Source of the DNA: JAHKLT01 sp046197865
Lineage (GTDB): Archaea; Methanobacteriota; Methanobacteria; Methanobacteriales; Methanobacteriaceae
DNA: 64,000 nt
Direction: 5' to 3'
NCBI RefSeq assembly: GCF_046197865.1
Contig: NZ_CP166990.1
Coordinates: 1,674,001-1,738,000 of the forward strand
A program made the position numbers and the translations under genes. Positions within the stretch are counted from its first letter, which is position 1, and every line of letters begins with the position of its first letter. Of this stretch, positions 1 through 8,974 are shown one piece after another. The notes under the pieces were generated by a model that did not search any database, was not told the DNA's origin, and saw nothing but the letters and a program-made list of their open reading frames with translations.

Positions 1-734
1 AGTTTAATGGAGAAAATGACTTCTCAAAAGATCTTATAAATAATTTAAAAATAGGACTTGATGAAATTAAAAATAATAATGGTTTTAAAGGAAGATCATA
101 TGGGGAAAATGGAGCATATCTAATTGAATTTGATTTACAAATTGATGAGTTAATAAAAAAAGATGGTTTCTTTTCAAATTTTTTAAAACCAATAGCTAAA
201 TATTTAGATGATTATTTTACTAATTTAACTGATTTATTTATAGATGATAAAAAATTAAAAGATTTTTTTAATGAAAATCTAGAAAAAGATGAAAATCTTT
301 ATTCTGATTCTTGGTGTGAAATTATAGATAATGTTTTAAAAAAGACATCAAATAGAAAATTATCTAAAAAAGAATATGAATTTATTAAAAAGCTTCCTCC
401 ATTAAAAGATGATATCTCAATTACAAGATTACTTAAATCAAAAGGTTTTTCAAGTAAAGCTATTGATGAATTATTAAAACTAGTAAAAAGTAGATATGCC
501 CTAGATTCATCATATACTTGGAAGAAAGGATTTGCATATGCACTAGTAATTGAAGAAAATAAAAATAAAACTATTTTAAAAATTGCTCCAGGAGCATATA
601 ATGGACCTGGAGGAATAGTTGAAACACAAAAGATACTTTTAAATCGAATAGAACATAGCTCAGATGATAATGAAAAATTAAAAAAGAAAAGTGAAAAATT
701 ATATGAATTAGGTGAAAAGTTAAAAAAAATATGA
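1..734 (+). CDS. C-terminal part of an unrecognised protein (5' end outside window)
   Basis: An open frame enters the window (first full codon at position 3) and runs about 243 codons to TGA at 732-734. The product is Lys-, Asp- and Asn-rich, looks largely helical and has no membrane segment. The last 60 residues include a compact stretch (PGAYNGPGGI) before a lysine-rich helical tail. I recognise no family. It converges on the adhesin-like gene on the other strand with a 20-nt gap. Codon use matches its neighbours. The real N-terminus and any catalytic domain could lie upstream of the window. Confidence 0.75.
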   Translation, partial: FNGENDFSKDLINNLKIGLDEIKNNNGFKGRSYGENGAYLIEFDLQIDELIKKDGFFSNFLKPIAKYLDDYFTNLTDLFIDDKKLKDFFNENLEKDENLYSDSWCEIIDNVLKKTSNRKLSKKEYEFIKKLPPLKDDISITRLLKSKGFSSKAIDELLKLVKSRYALDSSYTWKKGFAYALVIEENKNKTILKIAPGAYNGPGGIVETQKILLNRIEHSSDDNEKLKKKSEKLYELGEKLKKI

Positions 735-754
735 AATTAAAGAATAAACATTCT

Positions 755-3412
755 TTAATTAATTATTGTAATTTTATTAGACATTAAATATTCATTCCAT
801 TTAGCAGTAGCAATATAGCTACCTGGATCTAAATTAATATTCAATCTAGCTACTCCATTATCATCACTTAGGCGATAATACATTATACCATTAATATTAA
901 TTTCAACATTTACTCCTTTTAATACATTACCAAGATCATCTAATACTTTTACATCGTATGTTTTTCGATTATTATCATTCATTGAAATATCATTTCCTAT
1001 TAAAATAGGTAAAACTTTAATATTATTGCTCCATCTTTGATTGTTATCTGGATGATAAATAGTTATAATATAATTACCAGAATTTAAATTAATAGACAAC
1101 ATTACTTCTCCATTAGAATCAGTGCTACGAGTATACATCACACCATTAATATTCATCAAAACATCACAATTAGCTAAAACAGAACCATCACCATTAAAAA
1201 GAGTAGCATAATATTGAGTACCATTTCTAAAATACTTAACAATATCATTACTATTAATAGTAGATAAAACAGCAATGTTATTACTCCAAGATTGACCATT
1301 ATCAGGATGATAAGTAGTTATAATATAATTACCAGGATTTAAATTAATAGACAACATTACTTCTCCTTTAGAATCAGTGCTACGAGTATACATCACACCA
1401 TTAATATTCATCAAAACATCACAATTAGCTAAAACAGAACCATCACCATTATAAATTGTAGCATAATATTGAGTACCATTTCTAAAATACTTAACAATAT
1501 CATCCCCATCAATTAAAGATTTAACATTTATTGAATTAGAAATTTCAGTAGGAGCAAAGTTATTATCACCTAAAAACTTCACTTTAGCTATGTAAGATCC
1601 TGGATCTAAATTAATATTAACACTAATTTTACCTTTATTATCAGTGATTCTATTAAATGTAACACCATTAAGAGTTATAGATAAATTTTTACCAGTTAAA
1701 GGTTTATTTTCATTATCTAATAATGTCACAATGTATTTTGTACCATTACGATAATATAGTGAAATATCTTCACCTATAAGAGATATATTATTTTTAACTG
1801 AAAAATCAAAATTTTCACTTAATTTATTGAAATTATTATCTCCATCATAAGATAAAAATAAGCTATAATTGCCTATAGCTAAATTAAGATTGTTAATTCT
1901 AGCTTTACCATTTAAAATTGGAATATTATAATTTATACCATTTAAAACAATAGCTAAGTTACCTGTAATTTCCAAATTTGTATTTATAACTAACGATTCA
2001 TTATTACTAAAAGCAATATCATCTATAAGAAATTTTGGATTTATTTTTCTAATAGAAAAATTAGCACTAGTAGAACTAGGACTATATTTTGATATACCTT
2101 CAAAATTAGCAATTATATTATAATTACCAGCATTCATTCCACTTAAATTCAATAATCCTCTTCCATTTTTAATATTAAGTATATAATCATTTATAACAGT
2201 AATTTTAACTAAACCATCAATTAAATTATCATTATCACAATATAGGTTAATTAAAATAAGGACATTTTCACCATAATAAACATCATCTACAGTAATTGTT
2301 AAAGTAGTAGAAATGTTTTTAGTATCATCAGATAAGTTTCCACCCCATAAATCAGATATTGTTTTAGCAGCAAGTTTAGCATCATTTTTAAGATTTGTAA
2401 ATTGATCTAAAAATAATCCTAAATGTTTTTCACTACCTATTTGATTATTTGTTGATTCTTCTTTCCATGATTCATCATTTAATTCAAAAATAAATCCTCC
2501 AGCAGATACATAATCTTGATTAGACTTCACCTCTAACCATAAACTTTTTAAAGTTTCTGATTGTAAAGAACTTGTATCTTCACCACTTTGACTTTGAGAA
2601 CTTCTTCCAAATTCAGATATAATTAAAGGTTGCTTAAAATCATTAGTTGAAGATCCCCATTTTGTAAATAAATCTCCAAAGCTCTGTCCCCTATAAATAT
2701 TTAGCATTATTAAATCTAAGTTTTTAATATTATTATATTTTGCAAATTGAGCATCAGATGGAATTTCACCATGAACCACAGATGTAATTCTATTAGGACT
2801 TAATTGTTTAGCTACTGATGTTGCTTCATTTAATGTATCCATCCAATCTGACTCACTAATCCATTCATGATAATGGTAATTATATTCATTTCCAAAACTC
2901 CACATTAAAATAGCTGGATGATTAGAAAAATGAGTAATATATTCCTTATATAATCCTGTCCTAATATCTTTATTTAAATCAAATCCAACAACTACAGTTA
3001 TTCCCTCCTCAGCAAATCTATCTAATAATATTTTAGTTTCTTCATAATTTATTTGGCCATTACTTTCATATACAGCTAAAGGCCTATATGTTCGAACTGT
3101 ATTTGCATTAATAGCTTTTAATTTTATTAAATCATTTTCATAATGATCTTTATAATTTTGTAGTCCATTTTCTTCTCTTGAATAACATACACCCCTAATT
3201 TCATAAAAATCTTCTTTTCCATCATCATAAGTAACAATAATTTTATAATCCTTTATCTCAGATGAAACTAATTTATTTGAAACATCATTTTCGTTTGAAG
3301 GAATAAATTCATTATTATTTTCCCCTACTTCTATATTTTCTGCAGAAATTATGCATATAGAAAATAAAAAGATAATAGAAATAATACAAACTTTAAACAA
3401 TTTCTTATTCAT
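755..3412 (-). CDS. Secreted glycoside hydrolase-like adhesin with Ig-like repeats
   Basis: 885 residues. Residues 1-24 form a Sec signal peptide (lysines, a hydrophobic core, then SAEN). Residues about 55-360 resemble the TIM-barrel catalytic domain of glycoside hydrolases in the GH2/GH5/GH72 group: ANTVRTYRP near 103-111, a WSFGNE acid/base motif (Glu176) and an IISEFGR nucleophile motif (Glu267). From about 365 to the end come Ig-like/carboxypeptidase-regulatory-like beta domains, two of them nearly identical. There is no C-terminal membrane anchor, so attachment to the wall would be non-covalent or the protein is released. The start is supported by GGAGGT upstream of the ATG. The two barrel glutamates suggest it may act on glycans, but the substrate cannot be deduced. 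Adhesin-like proteins with such repeats are typical of gut Methanobrevibacter and Methanosphaera. Confidence 0.8.
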   Translation of the reverse strand: MNKKLFKVCIISIIFLFSICIISAENIEVGENNNEFIPSNENDVSNKLVSSEIKDYKIIVTYDDGKEDFYEIRGVCYSREENGLQNYKDHYENDLIKLKAINANTVRTYRPLAVYESNGQINYEETKILLDRFAEEGITVVVGFDLNKDIRTGLYKEYITHFSNHPAILMWSFGNEYNYHYHEWISESDWMDTLNEATSVAKQLSPNRITSVVHGEIPSDAQFAKYNNIKNLDLIMLNIYRGQSFGDLFTKWGSSTNDFKQPLIISEFGRSSQSQSGEDTSSLQSETLKSLWLEVKSNQDYVSAGGFIFELNDESWKEESTNNQIGSEKHLGLFLDQFTNLKNDAKLAAKTISDLWGGNLSDDTKNISTTLTITVDDVYYGENVLILINLYCDNDNLIDGLVKITVINDYILNIKNGRGLLNLSGMNAGNYNIIANFEGISKYSPSSTSANFSIRKINPKFLIDDIAFSNNESLVINTNLEITGNLAIVLNGINYNIPILNGKARINNLNLAIGNYSLFLSYDGDNNFNKLSENFDFSVKNNISLIGEDISLYYRNGTKYIVTLLDNENKPLTGKNLSITLNGVTFNRITDNKGKISVNINLDPGSYIAKVKFLGDNNFAPTEISNSINVKSLIDGDDIVKYFRNGTQYYATIYNGDGSVLANCDVLMNINGVMYTRSTDSKGEVMLSINLNPGNYIITTYHPDNGQSWSNNIAVLSTINSNDIVKYFRNGTQYYATLFNGDGSVLANCDVLMNINGVMYTRSTDSNGEVMLSINLNSGNYIITIYHPDNNQRWSNNIKVLPILIGNDISMNDNNRKTYDVKVLDDLGNVLKGVNVEININGIMYYRLSDDNGVARLNINLDPGSYIATAKWNEYLMSNKITIIN
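1027..1504 (-). repeat. Tandem 255-bp (85-residue) Ig-like repeat inside the adhesin gene
   Basis: Two copies in direct orientation, offset by exactly 255 bp (for example 1056-1249 against 1311-1504), are almost identical at DNA level while flanking Ig-like units have diverged. This points to recent duplication or gene conversion. Such repeats can expand and contract by recombination. Confidence 0.85.
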
Positions 3413-3481
3413 AACATACCTCCATATTATTATAATAATAAATAATATTTTATCTAATAAATATAAACTAAAGTTTATTGT

Positions 3482-5266
3482 TTAATCAACAGTAACAGTT
3501 TTAGATAGATTTCTAGGTTTATCTGGATCTTCTCCACGTTCAATAGCTATAAAATATGATAAAATTTGAAGGGGAATAATATAAACTAAAGGAGATAGTA
3601 TTTCACTAACATTAGGATTTATTCCATAATAATCTGTAGATTCTATTTCTAAATCATTATCTTCAGTTGAACCAAGTGATATAATGTCTCCACCTCTAGA
3701 TTTTATTTCATTTATGTTTATCATTGTTTTTTCATGTTCTTCACCTGGAGGAACAATAGCTATTACAGGAAATTTATGATCTATAAGTGCAAGAGGACCA
3801 TGTTTTAATTCTCCTGCAGCATAACCTTCTGCATGAATATAAGTTATCTCTTTAAGTTTTAAAGCCCCTTCTAAAGCTATTGGATATGCATATCCTCTTC
3901 CAATAAAAAATAAATTATCCGCATATTTATATTTAGTAGACATTTCTTTAATTTTAAGTGTATTTTTTAATACTTCTTCTATATAATTAGGAACTTCTGA
4001 AATTTCACTTAATAGCTTATTATTTTTAGAAATATAAGCAGCAAGAATATAGATACAAGTTAATTGAGATAAATATGTTTTTGTTGCTGCAACAGCTATT
4101 TCAGGTTCTGCTTGAGTATAAATTATATAATCTGAGTTTCTAGATAAGAGAGATTCTGGAGCATTTACAATTGAGATAGTTTTTGAAAATGATTTAGCCA
4201 ATTTAATAGCATTTATAGTATCTCTTGTTTCACCAGATTGAGATATTCCAATTACTAAAGTATTCTCATCCAATGTATTTACACAATATTTAAATTCTGA
4301 TGCAAGAATAGATTGAGTTGGAATATTTGAAAGAGATTCTATTAAATATTTACCTATTAAAGATGCATGATATGAAGTTCCACATGAGACAAAATAAATT
4401 CTATTAATATTATCTTTTACATCATTGACTATTTTTTTAATATTATCCATTTCATTTAATGTATTTCTAACAACATCAGCTTGTTCATTAATCTCTTTAA
4501 GCATAAAATAATCATAACCATCTTTTTTAGCTATTTCAGAACTTAAATTTATTGTCTTAATTTCCTTATCAACAAAATCTCCATCTTTATTTTTTATTAT
4601 AAAATCAGCACTAGTTACAATTACTGTTTCATCATTTTCAAAATATATTATTTTATTTGTATACTCTAAAACTGCTAGTGAATCACTTGCAAGATAATAT
4701 CCATCACGCCCAATACCTAAAATTAATGGACTATCTTTACAAGAAGCAATTATTTTATTTTGTTCTTTTTTACTAATTGCAACTATAGTATAAGATCCAT
4801 CAAGATCATTTATTGTTTCATTAAAAGCAGATTCAAAATCAAGTTTATTATTCATATAATATTCAATTAAATGAGCAATTACTTCACTATCTGTATCAGA
4901 TTTAAAAATATATCCTTTATTTTCTAAAAATTCTTTAATTAGTAAATAATTTTCTATAATTCCATTATGAACAATAGCTATATTTTCCTTCTCATCACAA
5001 TGAGGATGAGCATTTATTTTACTAGGAAATCCATGTGTTGCCCACCTAATATGAGCAATACCACATGAACCTCCCATATCATGAAAATCTGAAATATCAT
5101 AAGTTTCTTCTACTTTTCCTTTATCTTTTTTTATATTAATTTTTTCATCAAGAGTAGCTATTCCAATAGAATCATATCCTCTATATTGTAATCTAGATAT
5201 AGACTCAAATAAAATAGGTACAGCTTTTTTATTATTTTTTAAGATACATCCTACAATTCCACACAT
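3482..5266 (-). CDS. glmS: Glutamine--fructose-6-phosphate aminotransferase (isomerizing)
   Basis: 594 residues, the usual length. The protein starts MCGIVGC, so Cys2 is the N-terminal nucleophile of the glutaminase domain (about 1-215), with RWATHG and HNGIIEN motifs. Two SIS sugar-isomerase domains follow (about 285-430 and 450-590), with the SCGTSYHA and SQSGET phosphosugar motifs, and the protein ends in the family-typical TVTVD. It makes glucosamine-6-phosphate from fructose-6-phosphate and glutamine, the entry to UDP-GlcNAc for pseudomurein and glycoproteins. The start has GAGGT upstream. No glmS ribozyme is visible; none is expected in archaea. It lies upstream of the adhesin gene on the same strand, 69 nt away. 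Confidence 0.97.
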   Translation of the reverse strand: MCGIVGCILKNNKKAVPILFESISRLQYRGYDSIGIATLDEKINIKKDKGKVEETYDISDFHDMGGSCGIAHIRWATHGFPSKINAHPHCDEKENIAIVHNGIIENYLLIKEFLENKGYIFKSDTDSEVIAHLIEYYMNNKLDFESAFNETINDLDGSYTIVAISKKEQNKIIASCKDSPLILGIGRDGYYLASDSLAVLEYTNKIIYFENDETVIVTSADFIIKNKDGDFVDKEIKTINLSSEIAKKDGYDYFMLKEINEQADVVRNTLNEMDNIKKIVNDVKDNINRIYFVSCGTSYHASLIGKYLIESLSNIPTQSILASEFKYCVNTLDENTLVIGISQSGETRDTINAIKLAKSFSKTISIVNAPESLLSRNSDYIIYTQAEPEIAVAATKTYLSQLTCIYILAAYISKNNKLLSEISEVPNYIEEVLKNTLKIKEMSTKYKYADNLFFIGRGYAYPIALEGALKLKEITYIHAEGYAAGELKHGPLALIDHKFPVIAIVPPGEEHEKTMININEIKSRGGDIISLGSTEDNDLEIESTDYYGINPNVSEILSPLVYIIPLQILSYFIAIERGEDPDKPRNLSKTVTVD

Positions 5267-5344
5267 AATATTACCTCTAAAAACGATTATATTGTTAATA
5301 CATAATATATACCACCAATAAAATTGTTTATAGAATGATTACTA

Positions 5345-5743
5345 TTAATTTACAATTTTAATAGAATTAGCATTAGAGACTATTATTTCCATTGTAGATT
5401 TATATTCAGTTAAAGTTCCCGATACTCTTACTTTTTGATTTAAAAACATTTCAGGAGGAGTGTCTAATTCTTCAAGTTCAATTACAGTAGATTCAAACAT
5501 CATTCCTGCAAGTTTACCTGTTCCATCATTAATCTCTAAAAAATAAGTATTGCTTGTTGATGATTTTTTAACTGATTCAATTACACCAGTTATAACAACT
5601 TCTTCTTCAATCATACTTCTATCAATTTCAGATATTTTTACCTCTTTTGGTTCAATAAAACCAGAAAAAATAATTAATCCTACAATACCTATTAAAGTTG
5701 TGATTAAAGCAATTTTAAAAATTTTTTCATCTGTAATTTCCAT
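5345..5743 (-). CDS. Membrane-anchored OB-fold protein
   Basis: 132 residues. One hydrophobic segment (about 9-30) anchors the protein, and the remainder reads as an OB-fold nucleic-acid-binding-like domain of the tRNA_anti type (VVITGVIESV, FLEINDGTGKLAGMMF, VRVSGTLTEY, a typical five-strand pattern). The ligand is unknown. It sits alone between glmS and DNA ligase on the same strand. The family call rests on the strand pattern and is an inference. Confidence 0.65.
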   Translation of the reverse strand: MEITDEKIFKIALITTLIGIVGLIIFSGFIEPKEVKISEIDRSMIEEEVVITGVIESVKKSSTSNTYFLEINDGTGKLAGMMFESTVIELEELDTPPEMFLNQKVRVSGTLTEYKSTMEIIVSNANSIKIVN

Positions 5744-5836
5744 AGCTATAGTTAAATCTCTAAAATATATAATCTAGATAGAAATTAAAAATATAAAATT
5801 TAAAAAAGTTAATTAAATTTATTTTAAAAAAAATAG

Positions 5837-7489
5837 CTATTCTTTATACATTGATTTTAGCCTTTCAATTGTATCAATGTCTTCTAGACCTTTATCACTT
5901 CTAATTCCTTTAACAACTGGAAAACGAAGTGAATAACCTGCTTCATATTCTGGGCTTTTAACAATTTCACTAAAAGCTATTTCTAAAACAATCTTAGGTT
6001 GTACAAAGATCCTATTATCTTTTTGAGAAAGCTCATATTCTTTCATTTTACCTGTAAGATATTCTAGTGTTTCATCATCTAGGCCTGTTGCAACATGTGC
6101 AACTGTTTTTAAATTATCATTTTCATCTCTTAAAGCTACAAGATAAGAACCTATGAAATCTCCTCTTTTTCCAAGACCACGAACTCCGCCAACAACAACA
6201 AGATCTAATGTTTCAGGTTCTGCTTTAAATTTAAGCATCTTTTTACCTCTAAGACCTGGAATATATGGTTCTGATGCATCTTTAATCATGATACCTTCAT
6301 GATTCTCATCAATAGATTTTTTAAATAGTGCTTCAGCATCATTTGCATTTTCACATGTACAAATAATCATATCACTTAAATTGATTTCATCTTTTGAAGT
6401 ATCAACAATTTCTTCAAGTGTTCTTCTTCGCTCAATTAAAGGTTCATCAATCATTGGTTTTTTATAAAATAAAACATCGAATAAAAATACCTTTAAAGGG
6501 ACATTTTCAATAGCTTCTTCAATATTATATTTTCTTTTAACTCTTCTTAAAATATTTTGAAATGAAATTGGTTTTCCATTTTTTGTAGCTATAACTTCCC
6601 CTTCAACAATAAAATCAAAATGAGGTAAATTTTCATCTATTAATTTAACAATTTCAGGCATAGCTAATGTAATATTTTCTAATCTACGTGTAAAAATAAG
6701 AATTTTATCATTAACTCTGTGGATTTGTAATCTTATTCCATCGTATTTAGTCTCACACAATGCTTCACCCATTTCTTTAATAGATTCTTTAATTCCAGGA
6801 GATAATTGTGCAAGCATAGGTTTTACAGGTTTACCTGGAGTTAATGTGAGTTTTTTAAGTCCTACTTCCCCTTGCCTTTGTGCTACAGATGCAACTAAAC
6901 CTAAATCATTTGTAAGCATGTGTGCTCTTTCTGTAACTTTTTTATCAATATTAAAAGCTTGTGATATTGCATCTCTTACAATACCTTCACCTACACCAAT
7001 TCTAAGCTCTTCAATAATTGTACGTGAAATATATTTTGCCTCAGATGCAGAAGCAAGAGACAATAGTTCAGTAATAATAGAAATTTTCTTATTTGTTGAA
7101 TTATTTCCTGAAATATCAGATAATCTTTGTAAACTTGTAAATACAAAATCAATTGTAAGAGATTTTGCAAAAAAAGTAGTTTGTTTTTTATTTAAAAAAA
7201 GTTTTTCACAAGCAATACCTAAATCACCATCAGCATTAATTTGTTCTTCAACTTTAGTTTTATTAACACCAACAACTTTAGCTATTGCTTGAATTAAAAG
7301 TTTATCACCAATACCTAATTCTTTATCACTCCAAGCGGGAAAAACACCACCAAGAATTAGTAAACATATATCATAAATCGAATCATCATCGATTGTTTTT
7401 AAAAAGTCAGAAATTATTTCTGTTTTCTCTAATCTTTTTGTTGTACTATCTAATTTAATGTAAACATTTACTAATTCTTGATAATTCAT
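5837..7489 (-). CDS. lig: ATP-dependent DNA ligase
   Basis: 550 residues, typical for archaeal/eukaryotic-type DNA ligase I. There is an N-terminal helical DNA-binding domain (1-220), then the adenylation domain with the nucleotidyl-transferase motif I CETKYDGIR, where Lys248 accepts AMP. Motif III/IV (VEGEVIA) and motif V (EGIMIKD) follow, and the C-terminal OB domain includes RGKKMLKFK and the RFPVV motif. It seals nicks in replication and repair. Its start lies 9 nt from the stop of the next upstream gene on the same strand, the FTR/rubredoxin protein, so the ligase could be co-transcribed with the redox pair. Confidence 0.95.
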   Translation of the reverse strand: MNYQELVNVYIKLDSTTKRLEKTEIISDFLKTIDDDSIYDICLLILGGVFPAWSDKELGIGDKLLIQAIAKVVGVNKTKVEEQINADGDLGIACEKLFLNKKQTTFFAKSLTIDFVFTSLQRLSDISGNNSTNKKISIITELLSLASASEAKYISRTIIEELRIGVGEGIVRDAISQAFNIDKKVTERAHMLTNDLGLVASVAQRQGEVGLKKLTLTPGKPVKPMLAQLSPGIKESIKEMGEALCETKYDGIRLQIHRVNDKILIFTRRLENITLAMPEIVKLIDENLPHFDFIVEGEVIATKNGKPISFQNILRRVKRKYNIEEAIENVPLKVFLFDVLFYKKPMIDEPLIERRRTLEEIVDTSKDEINLSDMIICTCENANDAEALFKKSIDENHEGIMIKDASEPYIPGLRGKKMLKFKAEPETLDLVVVGGVRGLGKRGDFIGSYLVALRDENDNLKTVAHVATGLDDETLEYLTGKMKEYELSQKDNRIFVQPKIVLEIAFSEIVKSPEYEAGYSLRFPVVKGIRSDKGLEDIDTIERLKSMYKE

Positions 7490-7497
7490 GTTTTTAC

Positions 7498-7971
7498 CTA
7501 AAGTATTCTTTCAAAACGTTCTTTACTAGCGTTACAAATTGGGCATTGATCTGGAGGGTCTTCTCTAGAACATAAATATCCACAGACTTTACATCTATAA
7601 ATTGGATACTTTAGGTTTGCTAAAGCTTTCACTTCCTTATCTTCTTTTTTCTTTTTTAATTCTTTAATTCTTCGATCTGGAATAGATGTTAATTCTCTTT
7701 TACCATCTAATACATCTTTTGTAACATACAATGCACAAAAACATGCTCCATAATCATTTAAATCTGCATCTCTATAATCACAAGGACAAACTAAATCTAA
7801 ATCCTTTTGTTTATTACCAGATGCTAATCTACATGGACATGCACCATATCCATATCTTTCCTTATTTACATCAATATTATCAATAAGGGATTCTACAAAA
7901 TCGACATCGGGATTTAAGTAATATCCAAATTGTTCAGACTCTGCTTTCAATTTATCATATTTTTCTCCCAA
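7498..7971 (-). CDS. Ferredoxin-thioredoxin reductase catalytic-chain-like protein fused to rubredoxin
   Basis: 157 residues. Six cysteines appear in the order CPC (45-47), CPC (62-64) and CFC (77-79), matching the CPC/CPC/CHC signature of the ferredoxin:thioredoxin reductase beta subunit, which holds a 4Fe-4S cluster and an active-site disulfide. The spacing is slightly shorter and the last motif is CFC. A charged linker leads to a rubredoxin-like iron site (Cys127, 130, 143, 146). The fusion suggests electrons pass from rubredoxin to the FeS/disulfide centre. The next gene upstream encodes a glutaredoxin-like protein 16 nt away, a likely substrate or partner. The role is inferred from family and neighbours. 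Confidence 0.85.
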   Translation of the reverse strand: MGEKYDKLKAESEQFGYYLNPDVDFVESLIDNIDVNKERYGYGACPCRLASGNKQKDLDLVCPCDYRDADLNDYGACFCALYVTKDVLDGKRELTSIPDRRIKELKKKKEDKEVKALANLKYPIYRCKVCGYLCSREDPPDQCPICNASKERFERIL

Positions 7972-7987
7972 TTAAATCTCCTCTTTT

Positions 7988-8266
7988 TTAAGCGAATTCT
8001 GCTTTGATTTCATCTTCTTTAAACCCAATAATGACTTTATCGTCATTAATTACCATAGTAGGGAAAGATAAATCTTCATTCCATTTTTGAAGTTCAGAGA
8101 TAACTTCATCTCTTTCTTCACCTTCAGTTAAATCAACATATACATAGTCATATTCAACTTCAAGCTCTTCTAAGAGCATTCTAGTTTTTTTACACCATCC
8201 ACAAGTGCTTAATGCAAAAAGCACTACTTTGCCTTTATTTTGGCCATCTACATGCTCTAATTTCAT
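7988..8266 (-). CDS. Glutaredoxin-like protein
   Basis: 92 residues with a thioredoxin/glutaredoxin fold. The active site TCGWCKK (Cys22-Cys25) lies near the N-terminus, followed by a helix and the cis-proline segment FPTMVIND. It would reduce disulfides. It is the first gene of a compact minus-strand run with the FTR/rubredoxin protein and DNA ligase, so reduction by the adjacent FTR-like protein is plausible. Start: AGGAGAT lies just upstream of the ATG. Confidence 0.9.
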   Translation of the reverse strand: MKLEHVDGQNKGKVVLFALSTCGWCKKTRMLLEELEVEYDYVYVDLTEGEERDEVISELQKWNEDLSFPTMVINDDKVIIGFKEDEIKAEFA

Positions 8267-8584
8267 TTTTTCATCTCCTTATCATTATATTAATATATCT
8301 GTATTTTTTTATTAATATAATTTACTATTTTTATTAAATATCTTAGAAATTTTTCTATAAATTAAATATAAATGAATATAATTAATAATTTTTAATTTTT
8401 AAGAATAATTATAAAAAATTTAAGTTTAATATCATTTAAATATAGTGATTATAAAAATTATCAATTAAAATAACCAATTTTAAGTATATAGAATGTAGGA
8501 TTAATCTCATATCATTTTATAACACAAAAAATTATAAAATTAGATATAAAATCTAAAAAAATATAAATTTAATACCACTATCCA
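8267..8584. other. 318-bp AT-rich stretch with no gene
   Basis: No coding frame of note on either strand. It holds the AT-rich promoter region of the glutaredoxin operon (8267-8340) and, towards the end, the terminator of the miniprotein gene, listed separately. Nothing else is recognisable. Confidence 0.6.
8540..8556 (-). terminator. Terminator-like hairpin after the miniprotein gene
   Basis: Perfect 6-bp stem (TTAGAT / ATCTAA) with a 5-nt loop, followed on the minus strand by a T-rich tract. It lies about 30 nt past the miniprotein stop. Confidence 0.5.
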
Positions 8585-8665
8585 TCAATTAAGAGTTAAA
8601 GCTATAATTAGTAATATAACTCCAATAAGAATATATTCTATTCCTTTTTTCATTAAATCACTCAT
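8585..8665 (-). CDS. 26-residue single-membrane-span miniprotein, copy 1
   Basis: 27 codons, ATG to TGA. The peptide begins MSDLMKKGIEY, followed by a hydrophobic span of about 14 residues rich in Ile, Leu and Val, and ends TLN. A strong ribosome-binding site (AGGGGG) lies 8 nt upstream of the ATG. A second copy at 36357-36437 is identical at 17 of 26 positions, nearly all differences being exchanges among hydrophobic residues. Its short polar N-terminus and one membrane span resemble type I toxin peptides of bacteria (TisB, Ibs and Fst classes), but I see no sequence homology to them. The leader hairpin and the upstream complementary RNA are described separately. Function unknown. Confidence 0.75.
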   Translation of the reverse strand: MSDLMKKGIEYILIGVILLIIALTLN

Positions 8666-8694
8666 TAATATCGCCCCCTTTCCGTGTGTCTAGG

Positions 8695-8722
8695 GCTACT
8701 GAAACTTGGCAATTCCAGTAGC
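8695..8722 (-). promoter_or_regulatory. Leader hairpin of miniprotein copy 1, overlapping the antisense target
   Basis: On the minus strand a perfect 7-bp stem (GCTACTG / CAGTAGC) closes a 14-nt loop about 30 nt before the start codon. The 5' arm and loop are the same bases that match the upstream candidate RNA, so pairing with that RNA would open the hairpin. A TATA-like AT tract at 8731-8745 could start transcription at or just inside this element. Confidence 0.55.
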
Positions 8723-8834
8723 TAGCATAAATATTTTAAATTTTTTTAACTTCGCTGGAACTGAAAAGCTTCTATTATAATCAATGAGAAAAATCCTATT
8801 AATATATTCAAAATATGGATATTTAAATCTTGTT

Positions 8835-8912
8835 TAAGTGCAAAAAAGAACAAAAACACAAAAGAACAAGTGCACAAATGCACAAAAAAATAAATACACA
8901 AAAAATATTAAA
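8835..8912. other. A/C-rich low-complexity tract
   Basis: About 78 bp in which the + strand is almost all A and C with a few G and T, made of loose repeats of ACAAAA and GTGCA/TGCACA words. It lies between the candidate small RNA and the miniprotein promoter. No reading frame with a start and ribosome-binding site is present. Confidence 0.5.
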
Positions 8913-8937
8913 AACAATTAAAATATTAAAAAAAGTT

Positions 8938-8974
8938 AAAAAAATTCTGCAATAAATATTCATTATTACAGAAT
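8938..8974 (-). terminator. Hairpin with T-tract ending the candidate small RNA
   Basis: On the minus strand a 12-bp stem with one G-U pair (8963-8974 with 8944-8955) closes a 7-nt loop and is followed directly by six T residues (8943-8938). Confidence 0.6.

Noticed and set aside
1027..1504. Repeats in the adhesin gene as a CRISPR array
   Set aside because: The units are 255 bp, lie in frame within one coding sequence and have no short-repeat/spacer pattern. No CRISPR array or cas gene is visible in the window.
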